DNA of 64,000 nucleotides from Corinectria fuckeliana (GCA_019137255.1 WPDH01000272.1:124001-188000), one strand, 5' to 3'; positions 34,359 to 45,946 are shown, counted from the stretch's first letter. The notes: generated by a model from the sequence alone, not told the origin. Numbers and translations are program-made.

Positions 34359-37109
34359 ATGTCCGAGACAAGGATGAGGCGGCAAAACCACTCGTGCGAC
34401 CAGTGCAGGCGGTCCAAGAAAGCCTGCGATGGCTTCCTGCTCAACAGCATCGGTCGTCGCTCCTCTGACGCGGCGTCCACCGTGTCGAGTGAGTTTTCGT
34501 GTGAGCATCTCCATTCCAGCGTGAGGCGTGGAAGGACGTAGAACTTCTTCGAAAGCTAACAACGTCCTTGCTTTCGCAAAGACTCACAGTCTAGACCCCG
34601 ACCATGCTCCTACTGCATCAAGACGAAGAAGCAATGCACACTCAACTCGCACTGGGGCAAGTCCCAGGTTCCGATCAGAGCATCTTCCTCCCCCACCGGC
34701 GACGAGTCTCGCGGAGACGCTGGAGCTCACGCCAAGCGACAAAGGACCGAACACCACAGTGCGCCAGCTACAAACGTGGTGTCTCCCAAGGGCTTCGATC
34801 TCAGCGCAAGCATCCTCCATTTGCTGCAGACCCCTTCGCCGAGCCACCACTCGTTCTCCTGGGAAGCACCCATCCCCAGCTTGGAGTGCTCTGGGACGTT
34901 GCCAACCGACGCCTCCCTCAGCTCTATGGGCCTCTACATGGGGCGAGCAAACGACGAGGGGCTTTCTCGGGCTGAATCCCAGGATAACGCCTTCGAGATC
35001 CCCACCGGCTCCACACCATATGATGATCACGCAAGGCTCGAGAGCGTTTTCAACTCAACGGTGTACTCTGGCTCGCAAGAATCGGAAATAGACTTCCAGA
35101 ATTCCGTCTGGGAGTTCTCTCAAAGCTGTTCCGAAACCCGAAACTCAGTCTTCTCAACTCAACCGACGCCCAACAGCACCCACGATGGACAGAAATCCCG
35201 CAGAAGACGTCGGCCATCTGACAACTGGCCAGCGCACTCCAGAACGTCAGCTTCTCCCCTTGACCCCGATTACAGTATAATGGCAAGCTCGAACAATAGC
35301 CTCATTACGGAAAGTCTGCTTCAGATATACCACGACGTGCTCGAGAATAATCTTGCATGCTGGCTATCTGAAGATACGTGCCCATACACGATGGAAAGGA
35401 GAAGGCGTGGATTCGGGACAAGCCCTGGTATCGCAACCGGGCTCATGTACAGAAACCTTAGCGGATTGGAACGAGGCACGACGTGGCCGAACCAAATCTA
35501 CAGGCGAGTCCTACAGCTTGATCGAGTTGCCCAGTCGACCAAGATGATCCGCCTTACCCGAGCCGAGAACCAGGCAGCGTCAAGGGCCCTGGACTTGGTG
35601 ATTATGGCGTTTGCTACGCAATGGGCACAAGGCAGTCGTCGGCGCGAGAAATTCACATCAAGATCACTCGATACTCCCCATCAGACTCAGCAAGACCACG
35701 ACTTGGCCAACGCCCTTGATGAGGAATTCGAGCAGAACCTTCAGCAGTCTATATGGGAGCAGGCAAGGAAGGCCCTGCAAGATGTCGCCGAGTTGGAATC
35801 CTACAGGGTGATATACGCCGAGCTCATATTTGGCCTAACTCAGAGACCATGGGCGAGTGACGACCATCCATCCAACGCCTTCGTTGCTGCGTCGGCTTCT
35901 AATGCTAGCCGAGTGAAGAACATCAAGGATTCCATCTTGCCCCAGATCATGGACATAATATCACAAGAAGGACCGCCTGTGTATATGGAGAGAGCCACTC
36001 GGAAGATCCACGCACTCAAGTTCCGCTTGGATGCGACCGAGACAGGTTTCCTTGAAGGCAACCAACCATCTACCAGCAATTACAACGAAGATGCTGCGCC
36101 CGCCCTAAACTCCGAAGACCGACGTACCGTTGGTCTTATCTACTGGCTTGCCGTCATGTTTGACACGGTGTCCTCCTCCATGAGCGAGCGGCCTGTCGCT
36201 CTGGTAGATGAAGACTGCCAACACGAAGCTACCCAGGCCAAGCTCGCCAGGGCGGCGGCATCTGCTGCCAAACGTCGCCAGAACACGCAGCGCTGGGAAC
36301 TCGATTTGTTCGTCCAAGATAATCCAGAGAAGCCATCGTTATCACTGCACTGGCCTTGTCCGCCCGACGTTTGCGCCCAGGCTGTCGCGAGATCAGCGCC
36401 AGTCAAGATATTACTCTTCCGGCACATTGCGTACTTACAGAACGCATTGCGGAAACGGGAACACGGGCAGCCCATCGAGGACATAATCCAGAGCGTGACG
36501 CTCCTCTATCGCTACTGGAACATGACGCATGGTGCTTTCTTCCGGGAGCTAGTCAAGAATTACGACTCGGTCCCGCAGCGCATCAGGAGCTGGTTTCCCT
36601 GCATCGCTATTCCGTGGCATCTCGGCTCTCTCATGCTTGCCGACCTGCTCGCGTTCGTGGATAGCAATGCTCTGGGATTAGAAGACGCCACCCTGCGACG
36701 AATTGATTCAAGCATGGCGACAAGGATCAGAAAGGCGAGCGCCATCGACCTCGCCGACCTCGCCAGAGTGACGACGCCAGCCGGCAACGATGAAACTGGG
36801 GACTCCCCGGGAGAGCAGCTTCCCGACTTTCACTTTGCCGTGAACGAAGGCCCGCTCCTGACGGAGCCGTGGACTATAATCCTCATCAGGGCGTTCACAA
36901 AGGCGTCCATTTTTCACCTGGGCGTGGCGGACGACTTGAGGCAAAACGAATGGGGGATCTTGGGCCACGACAGCGAGGAGTTTCGGCAAAGCCTGGCACG
37001 GGCTGAGAACTGCGTACGGGCTCTTTGGTGCCTGGGGAAAAAGTCGGAGATGGCGAGGAAGCTGACCAAGGTGTTGTCTCACGCGCTGCATAGCCAGCGA
37101 GAGCCATGA
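34359..37109 (+). CDS. Zn2Cys6 fungal transcription factor with expanded zinc-cluster loop
   Basis: Exon 1 is 34359-34488 and exon 2 is 34582-37109. The 93-nt intron (GTGAGT...GCTAAC...AAAG) falls inside the zinc cluster. The 885-aa product has Cys13-x2-Cys16-x6-Cys23, then 28 residues, then Cys52-x2-Cys55-x6-Cys62. The usual loop is much shorter (about 5-12). Aspergillus AlcR is a known case with an enlarged loop (16). A Ser/Thr-rich linker follows, then a long helical region from about residue 230 with the middle-homology type of sequence (about 645-760: LLFRHIAYLQNALRKRE..., IPWHLGSLMLADLLAFVD), ending in a coiled region (VRALWCLGKKSEMARKLTKV). It should be a nuclear DNA-binding regulator. 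The adjacent acetate-type transporter is a possible target, by proximity only. Confidence 0.9.
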
Positions 37110-37784
37110 ATCACTGGCCATCTTCAGCTTATCGATGGTCACGAAGTATATAGTTTAATGATACATAATGGCATCTATAGTGAACCCTTACTTGGCATCC
37201 CTCTAGTCCACTCCGCGAGCACTTGAGGCCCAGTATGTGTAATGTAGCCACAGCGGTTTAGGATGCCTTCTGGGCTTCGTTTTCTAAGACTTCGGTATCT
37301 CTTCAGCCTCGTGGTGCTGTCAAGACAGTGAACACAGCCGACATTCCACAGCCAGATACACCTCTGTGTTTACGAAATTAATTTCAACAAGCAATGATGC
37401 ATGCATTATACGTTACTAGTCAATATACACTGGAGTCACCCATGGATATTCTTTTGTTACGCTTTAGGCGCGTTAGGGAGCACGCAACTAACCCGCAAGA
37501 CCCGGCTGGATCCTGCTATGAATTATGAGAATTAATTATGTAGAACTTTACTTAACCCATCACCTTAACAATTTTGAGCCTAATTACATCGGCGCCTTTT
37601 TTGGTTGCTTTTCACCCCGAGTGCCATTTTCACCCCGTCATCTTGTCAGTAGCAATGTCCTTCAGTTGTCCGGTCCAAGAATTATTCCTCCACCTTTTTT
37701 TTAATGTCTCGCACTACAGACCCCCGTACTACAGAATGAGTGACATCCTGCCTCCGCAAGGATAACTAGTTCGCCCCTTCAGGC
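37110..37784. other. Intergenic, convergent 3' regions
   Basis: AT-rich pieces and a T-run near 37697. No gene seen. Confidence 0.5.
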
Positions 37785-39362
37785 TTACTTGGTGACACCG
37801 ACGCAGGCGAAGCAGTGCTTCAGGGCCTCAGCCTCCATGGCAAACAATCCGCCGTGGTCGAGTAAAGAAGCCGGGTGCCACACGGTCGGGTCGACGCGCT
37901 CAAGAAGGCCAGGGTAGCTGCTCATCCCCGCTGGCTCAGTGACGCCCCAAGGGTTGCGGAGAACGATGTACGGCTTCTCGCCAAGAATCGCGAAGCCGAG
38001 GATGGAGTAGGCGTGGTTGGCGACGACGTTGCTTCCACGGTACATGTTGCCCGTCGCGTAGGTCCACGCAGTCAGGGGGTTGATGGTCTTGAAGTTCATG
38101 CAGTTGGCGCGGACCAGACCGAGCAAGTCGCTGGCGGAGTGGTTCTGCGTGACGTAGTAGTGAGGCTCCCGGCCGTTGATCTGCGCCATGGCCTTGACGG
38201 GATCACCGGAGTGCAGTTGGGTGATGTCGGGATGCTCCGATGAGCCTCCGGCGACCCATTTGGCAAAGGCCTTTTCGTACAGCGACGGCCAGATGTCGGC
38301 TCCGTCACTGGAGCGGCCGTAGATGGGGCTGCTGTTGGAGTTGTTCATGGGGATCTCGTAGTTGACCTCCACAGTCTCCGTCTTGGCGTTGTTGTCGCCG
38401 CCCTTGTCGTGGAACCGGATGGCGAGACGCTTCTTCTCGTCCTTGCTCTGGTGGACGCGGGTAGCGCGGTTGATGGCCGACGGGTCCGACCAGAACACCG
38501 AGAACAGGGCCGCAATCAGCCAGCTGTTGCCGAGGCAGCCCTGGGTGGGATCGTCGAAGTTGTGCGACGTCTGTCTGCCGTCTCCGATCTGGAACATGGA
38601 GAGGTTGCCGATGAGCTGCTTGTTGACCTGCTGGAAGTAGTAGTCGTACATGTCGCGCCACGAGCCGTTGGGAGGCCTCCATTGGCCCTTCTGGGCCCTG
38701 TACGGGGAGACTAGCTCGTTGATCGTCATGGAAACCTCGCGGTTGGAGAGCGTCTTGCCCAGAGAGTGGGCTTGGAGCACCAGGTGCAGCTTGCCGTTCT
38801 GCATGCGAGCCACCTTGACGGGCGTCTTCTCCAGGTCCTTGAGCCCGACCTTCTCAAGGTCTTGGAGTCTGCGGACCTCGGAGAGATCGGGTGTCACAAC
38901 GTCTCGCTCGTTGAGGATCTTCATGTCCTTCTCAGACAACTTCACAGCCTTCCGCTCCTTCTCGTCGAGCTTCAGCCCGGCGTAGAGGACGGAGCCATGC
39001 TTCATGTCGAAGAGCTCGTCATAATCGGTCTGGAGGACATTGGACACGATTTCCATGGCGTTGATGGAACGCCTGTCAATGTTGCGGCCGAGAAGAGCCT
39101 CGACGAGGGCGAACGGGTTCACAGCGCCGACACGGATATCCTTTGGCGGGGAGTCGGGGCGAAGGCTGCCTCCGCCCGAGGACAGTCCTGGGTCGACCTT
39201 CATGTCGAGGTCGTCGTAGTCCATGGTGAGGCTCTCGGCGACATCGGATGTCGACTTCTCGATTTTCTGGCCGAGAAGTGCTTCGACAAGGGCGTATGGG
39301 TCAATGGAGATGACTTTGGCGTCCTTTGAGGTGCCAGAAGAAGAGCTTCGCATGTCACCCAT
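37785..39362 (-). CDS. Calpain-like (C2) protein with Ser in place of catalytic Cys
   Basis: Single-exon, 525 aa, minus strand. The calpain core is clear: QGCLGNSWLIAAL at about 274-286 corresponds to the family's QGxLGDCWFLAAL, but the nucleophile position (280) is Ser and the preceding Asp is Asn. The catalytic His (ANHAYSILG, H450) and Asn (LRNPWG, N470) are kept. Upstream, the N-terminal 110 residues carry a duplicated motif, DPYALVEALLG at about 21-31 and NPFALVEALLG about 60 residues later. There are no EF-hands. It is probably either a pseudo-protease acting by binding or a Ser variant with low activity. The rest of the fold is well kept and no stop is present, which argues against simple decay. 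A TATA box lies 128 nt upstream. Confidence 0.85.
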   Translation of the reverse strand: MGDMRSSSSGTSKDAKVISIDPYALVEALLGQKIEKSTSDVAESLTMDYDDLDMKVDPGLSSGGGSLRPDSPPKDIRVGAVNPFALVEALLGRNIDRRSINAMEIVSNVLQTDYDELFDMKHGSVLYAGLKLDEKERKAVKLSEKDMKILNERDVVTPDLSEVRRLQDLEKVGLKDLEKTPVKVARMQNGKLHLVLQAHSLGKTLSNREVSMTINELVSPYRAQKGQWRPPNGSWRDMYDYYFQQVNKQLIGNLSMFQIGDGRQTSHNFDDPTQGCLGNSWLIAALFSVFWSDPSAINRATRVHQSKDEKKRLAIRFHDKGGDNNAKTETVEVNYEIPMNNSNSSPIYGRSSDGADIWPSLYEKAFAKWVAGGSSEHPDITQLHSGDPVKAMAQINGREPHYYVTQNHSASDLLGLVRANCMNFKTINPLTAWTYATGNMYRGSNVVANHAYSILGFAILGEKPYIVLRNPWGVTEPAGMSSYPGLLERVDPTVWHPASLLDHGGLFAMEAEALKHCFACVGVTK

Positions 39363-42300
39363 GATGGAGTGATTGAGGGTATGGATGAGAAAGTGGGATA
39401 TAGAAGTAATGCTTTAGCGGTTTGTATGTAGATGACCGATTGATGCCTGCTCTGGATCAAATCTGTGAGATGGCCGTCTCTGCGGCTTCATATATACTCC
39501 GGAGTCCATGAGCGGAGTTAGACTTACGACTTATCCGTGCCGTATTCGTGGCATGTGCCGGTGATCAGAGGAGAGTACGTCAAGTTGAAGCCGAGCTGCA
39601 TATCTTGACTCCTCACATTTGCTGTTTGCGGAGAACCTACACCAACCCCGACGCCGAGGCTCCTTGGGTATAGTTACAAAAGAACCTTTTTGTTGAAGAC
39701 GACATGAGCTCGTAAATGAGGGGCTGTATCGTTATAACAAGTCGCTGGCTCAACATGTTACAGCATATCGTAGGACTTCATTTCTAATCCTGGCGTATAT
39801 TGATACTAAAGGACCATCCATAACCTTTGGTACCTTGTCTAACATGTACATAGTTTGCGTTTCGGACTTTTATGAAATACCTATCGATGAACCTAGATGT
39901 TAGCAGGCTTGATTCCTACGTGGTTTGTTGCCATTGATGTCACCCTGATGTTGCCCGCAGCTATCTATCTGAGCCATATTGACCAAAGGATGACTGCATG
40001 AGGCCTTACAGAACCAGCGGATACGAGGCAGGCGTCCAATCTCAGCAAAGTTGAGGCCTCAAACGTGAAGCTCCGTGGCATGAGTGGCTTAAGCAAGCTG
40101 TAACCTTGTGTGTAGGAGTGGTTGGACTCTTTATCCATGACGCGCAGCAGCTGTGCGCTTACGACCAAGTCCACAATCACTAAAGCGGGCAACATTTCAC
40201 GTGCAAAGGGCACTTGGGGATCTGTAGAGAAAAGGAGACGACACTCTGGCGTAGACTTCGCCACTGTTGGGTTTCAGTAGCTATCTCCTATCTGTTCCGT
40301 CCCTTGTACAGAGGCGACAATGAGTGTTGATGGATGGGCCAGTGCAGCTTTCAAATGAGGGGTCAGAAGCTAGTCTAGAACAATATTGGGCATTGGCTTC
40401 TGCTAAGGGTAGCACCGCGGGAGGGGAAAGTAAGTCTTGCGTGATGTTTAAGATGGAGAAGATATTGGCGTAGTCGATACCACCACGCCAATCACAGTGA
40501 CACCAACAGGCAAATGCTGCCTATTACCGAGAGGGCCGTGGCGGATATGGTAGTATCATAGAGTGTTTGTTCTGAGTATGGTCGTGGCCTGAACTAACGC
40601 TCGTGCAGTGTATACGCTTAAACATCTAGTATTGGTACGGTTGAAGAGAGCGGGGAAATACTGCATTGCCGGCTTATGATCGGATTATTAGCTATACACA
40701 TATGATTGCCAGTATTCCGGCCAATGCCGCCAGGTCATGATTAATACCCACGTCACGATCTCGTTATGAGGCGTTCGTAAGCTAGAAACTCAGTATGAAG
40801 CTGCAAACCCCGCTCTATTGTTACATATGACGCTCCTAGACTATCAGCCATGGACTAACGAAATACCGTGGGGTCGTATTTCCTTGTTTATCACATGGGA
40901 ATGTAAGAAAGGGAAGCGACAAGCCGGCGGACACGTAGTGGTAAATGCTGTGGATATCGGGGCAAGTCACATTGAGTCGTAATCCTCGTAAGAGTTTTTG
41001 TGTCGAGAAATAGTATCCAGGGATTATGCTGCAAGTGCATTACATCGTCTCTCAATGTGGCTTGTTGCGAGGAGAAAGTTTTTCAATGGCCCTACCGCGG
41101 CCCCTAACATTAGGGTAGTGAATGAAATAGAAGCATGTGGGAACGGTCCGGTTTGCACAGCTCTCATGTTCAATTCGTATTTTTATCTTGTAGATTTTTG
41201 ATTTCGAGGTCGGCCAACTCGAAAACTAGGGCGCATTACAAGACGAATAGGGACATAATTGCTCAAATCAGATGCAAATTGGATGAAGGTAGAAATGCGA
41301 CCTGGGGAAGACAAGCCGTCCCCACTATGAGCCAGTAACCTATCCTGAGATGGTTGAGAACAATCACGGGACCTTTTAGTAACGGGCTTAATAAGTAAGG
41401 CCTTGGAGTTTTCCTCCGAGGTCACTTCCCTCGGCTTTTTCTCTGCCAAGTATTAGGCATTTCCAGCTGTAGCAGAAGGCTGCTTGCCTCGTGAGCATCT
41501 GAAAGGCCGGGGCAGCGACTCTTTGTTCTAGTAAAAGATTACAGAGGTGCAGGACGAGAGACTCTCTGGGGGTAATCTGGATGGTGTGGACTTTGCCCTA
41601 GGCTAGCAAAATGAGGAGTGAATGCTTTTTCGAGCATCGCGATGCTCCAGCGGCATCTGGAGATGGCTTCTAGGCTACAGCGGCCATTCGTGACATTGGG
41701 CAGAGAAGACAGACACAAGGCCTCGAGTCTGGACCCAGTTCCAACGGTCATCCATGTTCGAGCAGGTGCGCCAGCTGAAACACGATGAGCGAGTCCGACG
41801 ACGTGAGGAAAGGTAGCAGGGGAATTGCAGGTCGCTTCGCAGATGCTCCAAGTCGAAAAGTGGTAGCGGTTGGAAGTAGATCTTCCGGCGATGTATCTCT
41901 ACGAGGCGATGGACCAGTTCTGGAGGGGGCTCCGGGTTTTGCGGCTTCCTTTACGCTACTTAACGATGATGACACCAGGGAAGACCAGTCTCAACTGCAC
42001 TAGCTAACCAGAAGTCGTGATGCAATTCACCACGATTTCGGCGGTTAGAGAATAGGGATTTCCCCATTCTGGGCCGAGTTGCATTTCCGTGCCCGCCCAG
42101 GCCTGTTCCCATTGAGGTATCACAGGCAGCAATGTGACGTCAGGTGTTCTGACCAGCGGTGCAAAACTGAACGTTTTCGGAACAAAGCTGAGCACCGGGG
42201 CTCTCATCCAAACTTCAAGGTAGTTCTGGTGTGGATGTATCCAGTTGGCATGAGTTCAAAGAACATCACGGCACGGATATAAATACAACCGAGGCGGCAC

Positions 42301-43296
42301 ATGATTCGACGTCTTCCTAATCTATACTTTCTCTGAGCATCACTTATACCCTTCATGACACCCTTGCCATCGTCCATACACCATCTAAAGACACACCCTT
42401 GCTCATTGTCGGTGCTGGGGGATTCGGCCTCTGTATGCCCTCGGTCCGCGAATAACCCGCTCGGAACACGCCGACCGGTTTTACTCGTAGCTTGCCATGG
42501 ACGCCTTGGAAGAGTGTGAAAGAGGCGACCCAGTACTTCATTCGACGGTTGTGTATCACGCAAAACACCATCGCTCTTGTGCTCGTGCACCTGTAGCCCG
42601 ATTAGCAGATCGCATTCAAATTCCACATTCCATCCCGCAAGCATGCCTTTGCGACGGACGGCGTCGTTGAACGGTGATACGTTTCAGCCTTGGAGACGAG
42701 GTGAGCCAGAGTAAAAGGGGTTCGGCCGATGTGCGTCAGAAACGGAGTCATAGACTGCACGGAGTACAAGAAGCACAAGAAGCACATGATGCTGTACCTC
42801 ACGGACGGTGGACGGGAATGTTCTGAAAAGAACTTGCCTTCAACAGGGTAGATTATGGTATTAGCATGAAGCGCCACGAAGGGAGGTCTGTCGAGTCCCC
42901 TTTAAGCTAGAAACAAGACTGTAAGACAAGATGAGACGAGGTGGCTCTTGTACTCGTCCTGTGCGAACATTGTGTTCGCCCTACTGAGACATCCATTCCT
43001 CACACAGGCAGTATTCTCGGATGTTGAACCGGCTCGTGAGACATGCAATGTCTCTTCTCCCTTGACCACACATTCCCGTGATTCACACGGCGGGTCGAGC
43101 AAGGCAGGCACGCGACACCGGTGGCATTGGCACCTTCTCGTCAGTCTCCCACAATTGCACGAGCCACCCGACCTGAGGCATCTAGAAAGGCATGGATTCT
43201 TCCTGACTGAGTCCTGTTCCTGACGTCAGCAAGCCCGACTTCACACCTCTCCCTCTCCATCGCATCGCATTGCATCGCATCGCCATTGCATCGCAT
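39363..43296. other. Large intergenic region, no convincing gene
   Basis: About 3.9 kb with only short unrelated frames (99 codons at 39965-40264 minus; 72 codons at 41785-42003 plus; 146 codons at 42204-42644 minus). None shows a signal peptide, domain or paired splice structure that I can support. Immediately before 43297 the sequence becomes a degenerate CATCGCATTG repeat leading into the perfect hexamer array. Confidence 0.45.
39490..39498 (-). promoter_or_regulatory. TATA box of the calpain-like gene
   Basis: GTATATATG on the minus strand, about 128-136 nt upstream of the ATG at 39362. Confidence 0.5.
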
Positions 43297-43410
43297 CGCC
43301 ATCGCCATCGCCATCGCCATCGCCATCGCCATCGCCATCGCCATCGCCATCGCCATCGCCATCGCCATCGCCATCGCCATCGCCATCGCCATCGCCATCG
43401 CCATCGCCAT
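43297..43410. repeat. (CGCCAT)19 hexanucleotide array at a translation start
   Basis: Nineteen perfect 6-bp units (114 bp), preceded by degenerate CATCGC/CATTGC copies from about 43260. All six frames are open across it (His-Arg, Ile-Ala, Met-Ala, Asp-Gly type dipeptide runs). The last CAT unit plus the following G forms the ATG of the sulfatase-like gene. Confidence 0.97.
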
Positions 43411-45946
43411 GGTCCTGAACCGCCGCTGTGTCGGCACCCTCGGCTCGCGCTGCGCCAACCATCGCTTTCTCCTCGCCATCGCCGCCGTGTCCATCCTCAG
43501 CGCCAAGGTCGCGCACATCTACGCCCATCTCGACGCGCTCGCAACGGCCGACGTGCTGCGCTGGGGGCTCTCGTTCTTCGCCCAGGACGTGGCCTTGCTC
43601 GTGGCTCTGCGTCTTCTGCTCGGCACCGGCGTCATCGGGTCCGTTCCCTGGCTGCGAACCATTGCTCCCGCTGTCGCCTCGGTCGTTGCCGTGTTCGTGC
43701 TGGCGCTGGCCAGCTTCAACATCTCCTTCTTCGTCGTCGCCGGCTCCGAGCTCCACTGGCGCAACGTCGGATTCGCGGGCGACGCGTCGTCTCTGAAGCT
43801 TCTACTGACGGGGCTGGTGTCGTGCTTGCTGGTGTTGGCTGCCATCCTCGTTGCGAGCAGCATCGTGCAGGAGCTCTGCTACGCCGCCGCGAGTCTTGCC
43901 CTCGACCTTGTCCAGTGGCCTCTCGTCTACCTTTGGAGCCGGTCTCCGATACGAGGGCGCCTTCTTCCCAGAGTTCGGTACGCGCACCTTTCGCAGCAGG
44001 ATGTTGAGCTCGCCGGCGACGACGACTTCACGGACGAGGAGAAGTCCCACCTCATCCAGGATGACGAGCAGCCCTCAAGCAAACACAAGGCTCTCCCATT
44101 TGCAGTAATTGCAACCCTACTGATAGCCTTGGCACTCGACTCGACCGCTCGACCCGAAGACACGGCTTTCACCTTCATGTCATGGACGCTGCCGCTGCTC
44201 CCTTTCGTCGACTTTGCCAACGCGGCGCCGAACCTCGCCAGCATGCTCCCGGTGTACGGCGACTGCATCAACTACACCTGGGATAACTTGACGGCTCTGG
44301 CCGACCCGATATCTCTCCCCTGGCTCCCCAAGGACGACCCGCTTCCGGGATTCGAGGACTGGTACGGGGAGGAAAAGAAGCATTACAGCGCTGCCGCGGA
44401 CCCCATGCGCATCTCCAACCTGAACAACGACCTGCTTCCCGCCCTTCGCAACAAGCTTCACGACGTCAAGATCCGACATGTGATGATGATCAAGCTCGAG
44501 GGCACCAGAAAGGACGTTTTCCCCATCAAAAAGGACGACTATGTTTGGAACCAGCTAGCCAATTCGTTTAAGAACAAGACGATGCCGTTGAAGGCGCAAG
44601 AAAAGCTGTCGACGCTCGTGCCCACCGCTAGTTTCCTCACGGGCGACTACAATGATGGATTCGAGCACGCAGAGGAGGAGCGGCGTGGCGGCATCAACTT
44701 CAACAACGCGCTGACGACCGCGAGCTATACGTTGAAGAGTCTGACAGGCACGCTATGTGGACTCAGTCCGCTTGTCGCCGACTTTAACGTGGAGATTTAC
44801 AATCACATCTACCAACCGTGCTTGCCGCACATCTTCGAGGCCTTCAACAAGCTAGACCATGCACAGGACCCCGCCCGGGACGACTTCACCTCATTTAATT
44901 GGCAGTCCTTGTTCATGCAATCCGTTACTGGCCTGTTCGACAAGCAGGATCTTCAGATGCCGCTGCTGGGATTCCCCGTCGGTAACACCATCACGATGGA
45001 GTATCTGACCGGTCCGGATCCCAAATTTGGCCATCTCACTCTGCCCTCGAAAGACCCCGGCCTGTCAGAGTTTGCTCTGGAAGAGTACATCCGGCATGCC
45101 TTTGTGACGGCCAAGCAGAATAATGAGCGAGTGTTTCTGACGCATTTGACGGGCACGACTCATCACCCTTTCAAGATACCAAACAATGAAGAGTCTGTTC
45201 CTCTTGCGGAAGACGAAGACTCGAGCATGCTATCCAAGTATCTAGACACGATTGGCTATGTCGACCGCTGGCTGGCCAAGGTGCTGGATATCTTGGAGGA
45301 GGAGGGCGTTGCCGACGAGACTCTCCTGGTTCTCGTTGGCGACCACGGCCTGTGCGTCGCGGAGAACAACTGCATCACGCCGTACTACGCCCACAGCGTC
45401 GCCAATCTGCACGTCCCGCTGGTGCTATCCCACCCGAGGCTCCCGGCAATCGACGTCGACGATGCAGTCACGTCGCACCAGATCCTCCCGACCATCCTGG
45501 ACCTGCTTGTGGAAACCGGCTCGCTGTCCGAGTCGGAGAGCCAGGCCGCGCGGGACCTGATGGCGACTTACGAGGGGCAGTCTCTGCTACGGCCGATGAA
45601 CGACTTCTCGTTCGCGACGGGCCAGCCGAACTGGCAGTTCTCCGTCATGAACCCCGGGCGCGCCATGCTCAGCGTGCGGGATGCTCACCAGCCGAACTGG
45701 CGCGTGGTGGTGCCGACTGTGGATGATATCGAGTGGCGTTTCAGCGACTTGGCTCAGGATCCTCACGAGCAGGATCTCGTGGTGGCCTTTGGGTTCAAGC
45801 AGTTTACTAGCAAGGTCGAGCGCAAACACGGCATCGAAGCGGCCGAGTGGGTGGAGAAGGCAGCGTTCATGAGCCGGTGGTGGGTTGAGGACACGAGAAA
45901 GCGCTGGCGGTACGACGAGGAGTTGGAGTATGCTCCGCCGTTCTGA
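43409..45946 (+). CDS. Polytopic membrane sulfatase / LTA-synthase-like protein (alkaline phosphatase superfamily)
   Basis: 845 aa, no introns. The ATG at 43409 is the last unit of the hexamer array and has a strong context (CGCCATGG). The frame stays open through the array, but there is no in-frame ATG upstream of it. About five to six hydrophobic segments occupy residues 15-280 (FLLAIAAVSILSAKVAHIYA, ALLVALRLLLGTGVIG, VASVVAVFVLALASFNISFF, LLLTGLVSCLLVLAAILVA, AVIATLLIALALDS). The sulfatase-type domain follows. It contains the nucleophile region as MIKLEGTRKDVFP (E364-G365-T366), where the second position is usually Ser, and the metal motif VGDHG near residues 643-647. Related fungal proteins are annotated sulfatase domain proteins of unknown substrate; phosphotransfer at a membrane is inference. 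The MFS gene follows on the same strand. Confidence 0.85.
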   Translation: MVLNRRCVGTLGSRCANHRFLLAIAAVSILSAKVAHIYAHLDALATADVLRWGLSFFAQDVALLVALRLLLGTGVIGSVPWLRTIAPAVASVVAVFVLALASFNISFFVVAGSELHWRNVGFAGDASSLKLLLTGLVSCLLVLAAILVASSIVQELCYAAASLALDLVQWPLVYLWSRSPIRGRLLPRVRYAHLSQQDVELAGDDDFTDEEKSHLIQDDEQPSSKHKALPFAVIATLLIALALDSTARPEDTAFTFMSWTLPLLPFVDFANAAPNLASMLPVYGDCINYTWDNLTALADPISLPWLPKDDPLPGFEDWYGEEKKHYSAAADPMRISNLNNDLLPALRNKLHDVKIRHVMMIKLEGTRKDVFPIKKDDYVWNQLANSFKNKTMPLKAQEKLSTLVPTASFLTGDYNDGFEHAEEERRGGINFNNALTTASYTLKSLTGTLCGLSPLVADFNVEIYNHIYQPCLPHIFEAFNKLDHAQDPARDDFTSFNWQSLFMQSVTGLFDKQDLQMPLLGFPVGNTITMEYLTGPDPKFGHLTLPSKDPGLSEFALEEYIRHAFVTAKQNNERVFLTHLTGTTHHPFKIPNNEESVPLAEDEDSSMLSKYLDTIGYVDRWLAKVLDILEEEGVADETLLVLVGDHGLCVAENNCITPYYAHSVANLHVPLVLSHPRLPAIDVDDAVTSHQILPTILDLLVETGSLSESESQAARDLMATYEGQSLLRPMNDFSFATGQPNWQFSVMNPGRAMLSVRDAHQPNWRVVVPTVDDIEWRFSDLAQDPHEQDLVVAFGFKQFTSKVERKHGIEAAEWVEKAAFMSRWWVEDTRKRWRYDEELEYAPPF

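Noticed and set aside
42204..42644. 146-codon minus frame
   Set aside because: No motif or splice partner; composition resembles surrounding intergenic DNA.
43297..43410. CRISPR-like regular repeat
   Set aside because: It is a direct tandem hexamer without spacers, in a fungal genome.
43141..43756. Minus-strand Met-Ala and Asp-Gly repeat frames and plus-strand His-Arg frame
   Set aside because: They are translations of the CGCCAT array in other frames, flanked by shadow sequence of the sulfatase-like gene.
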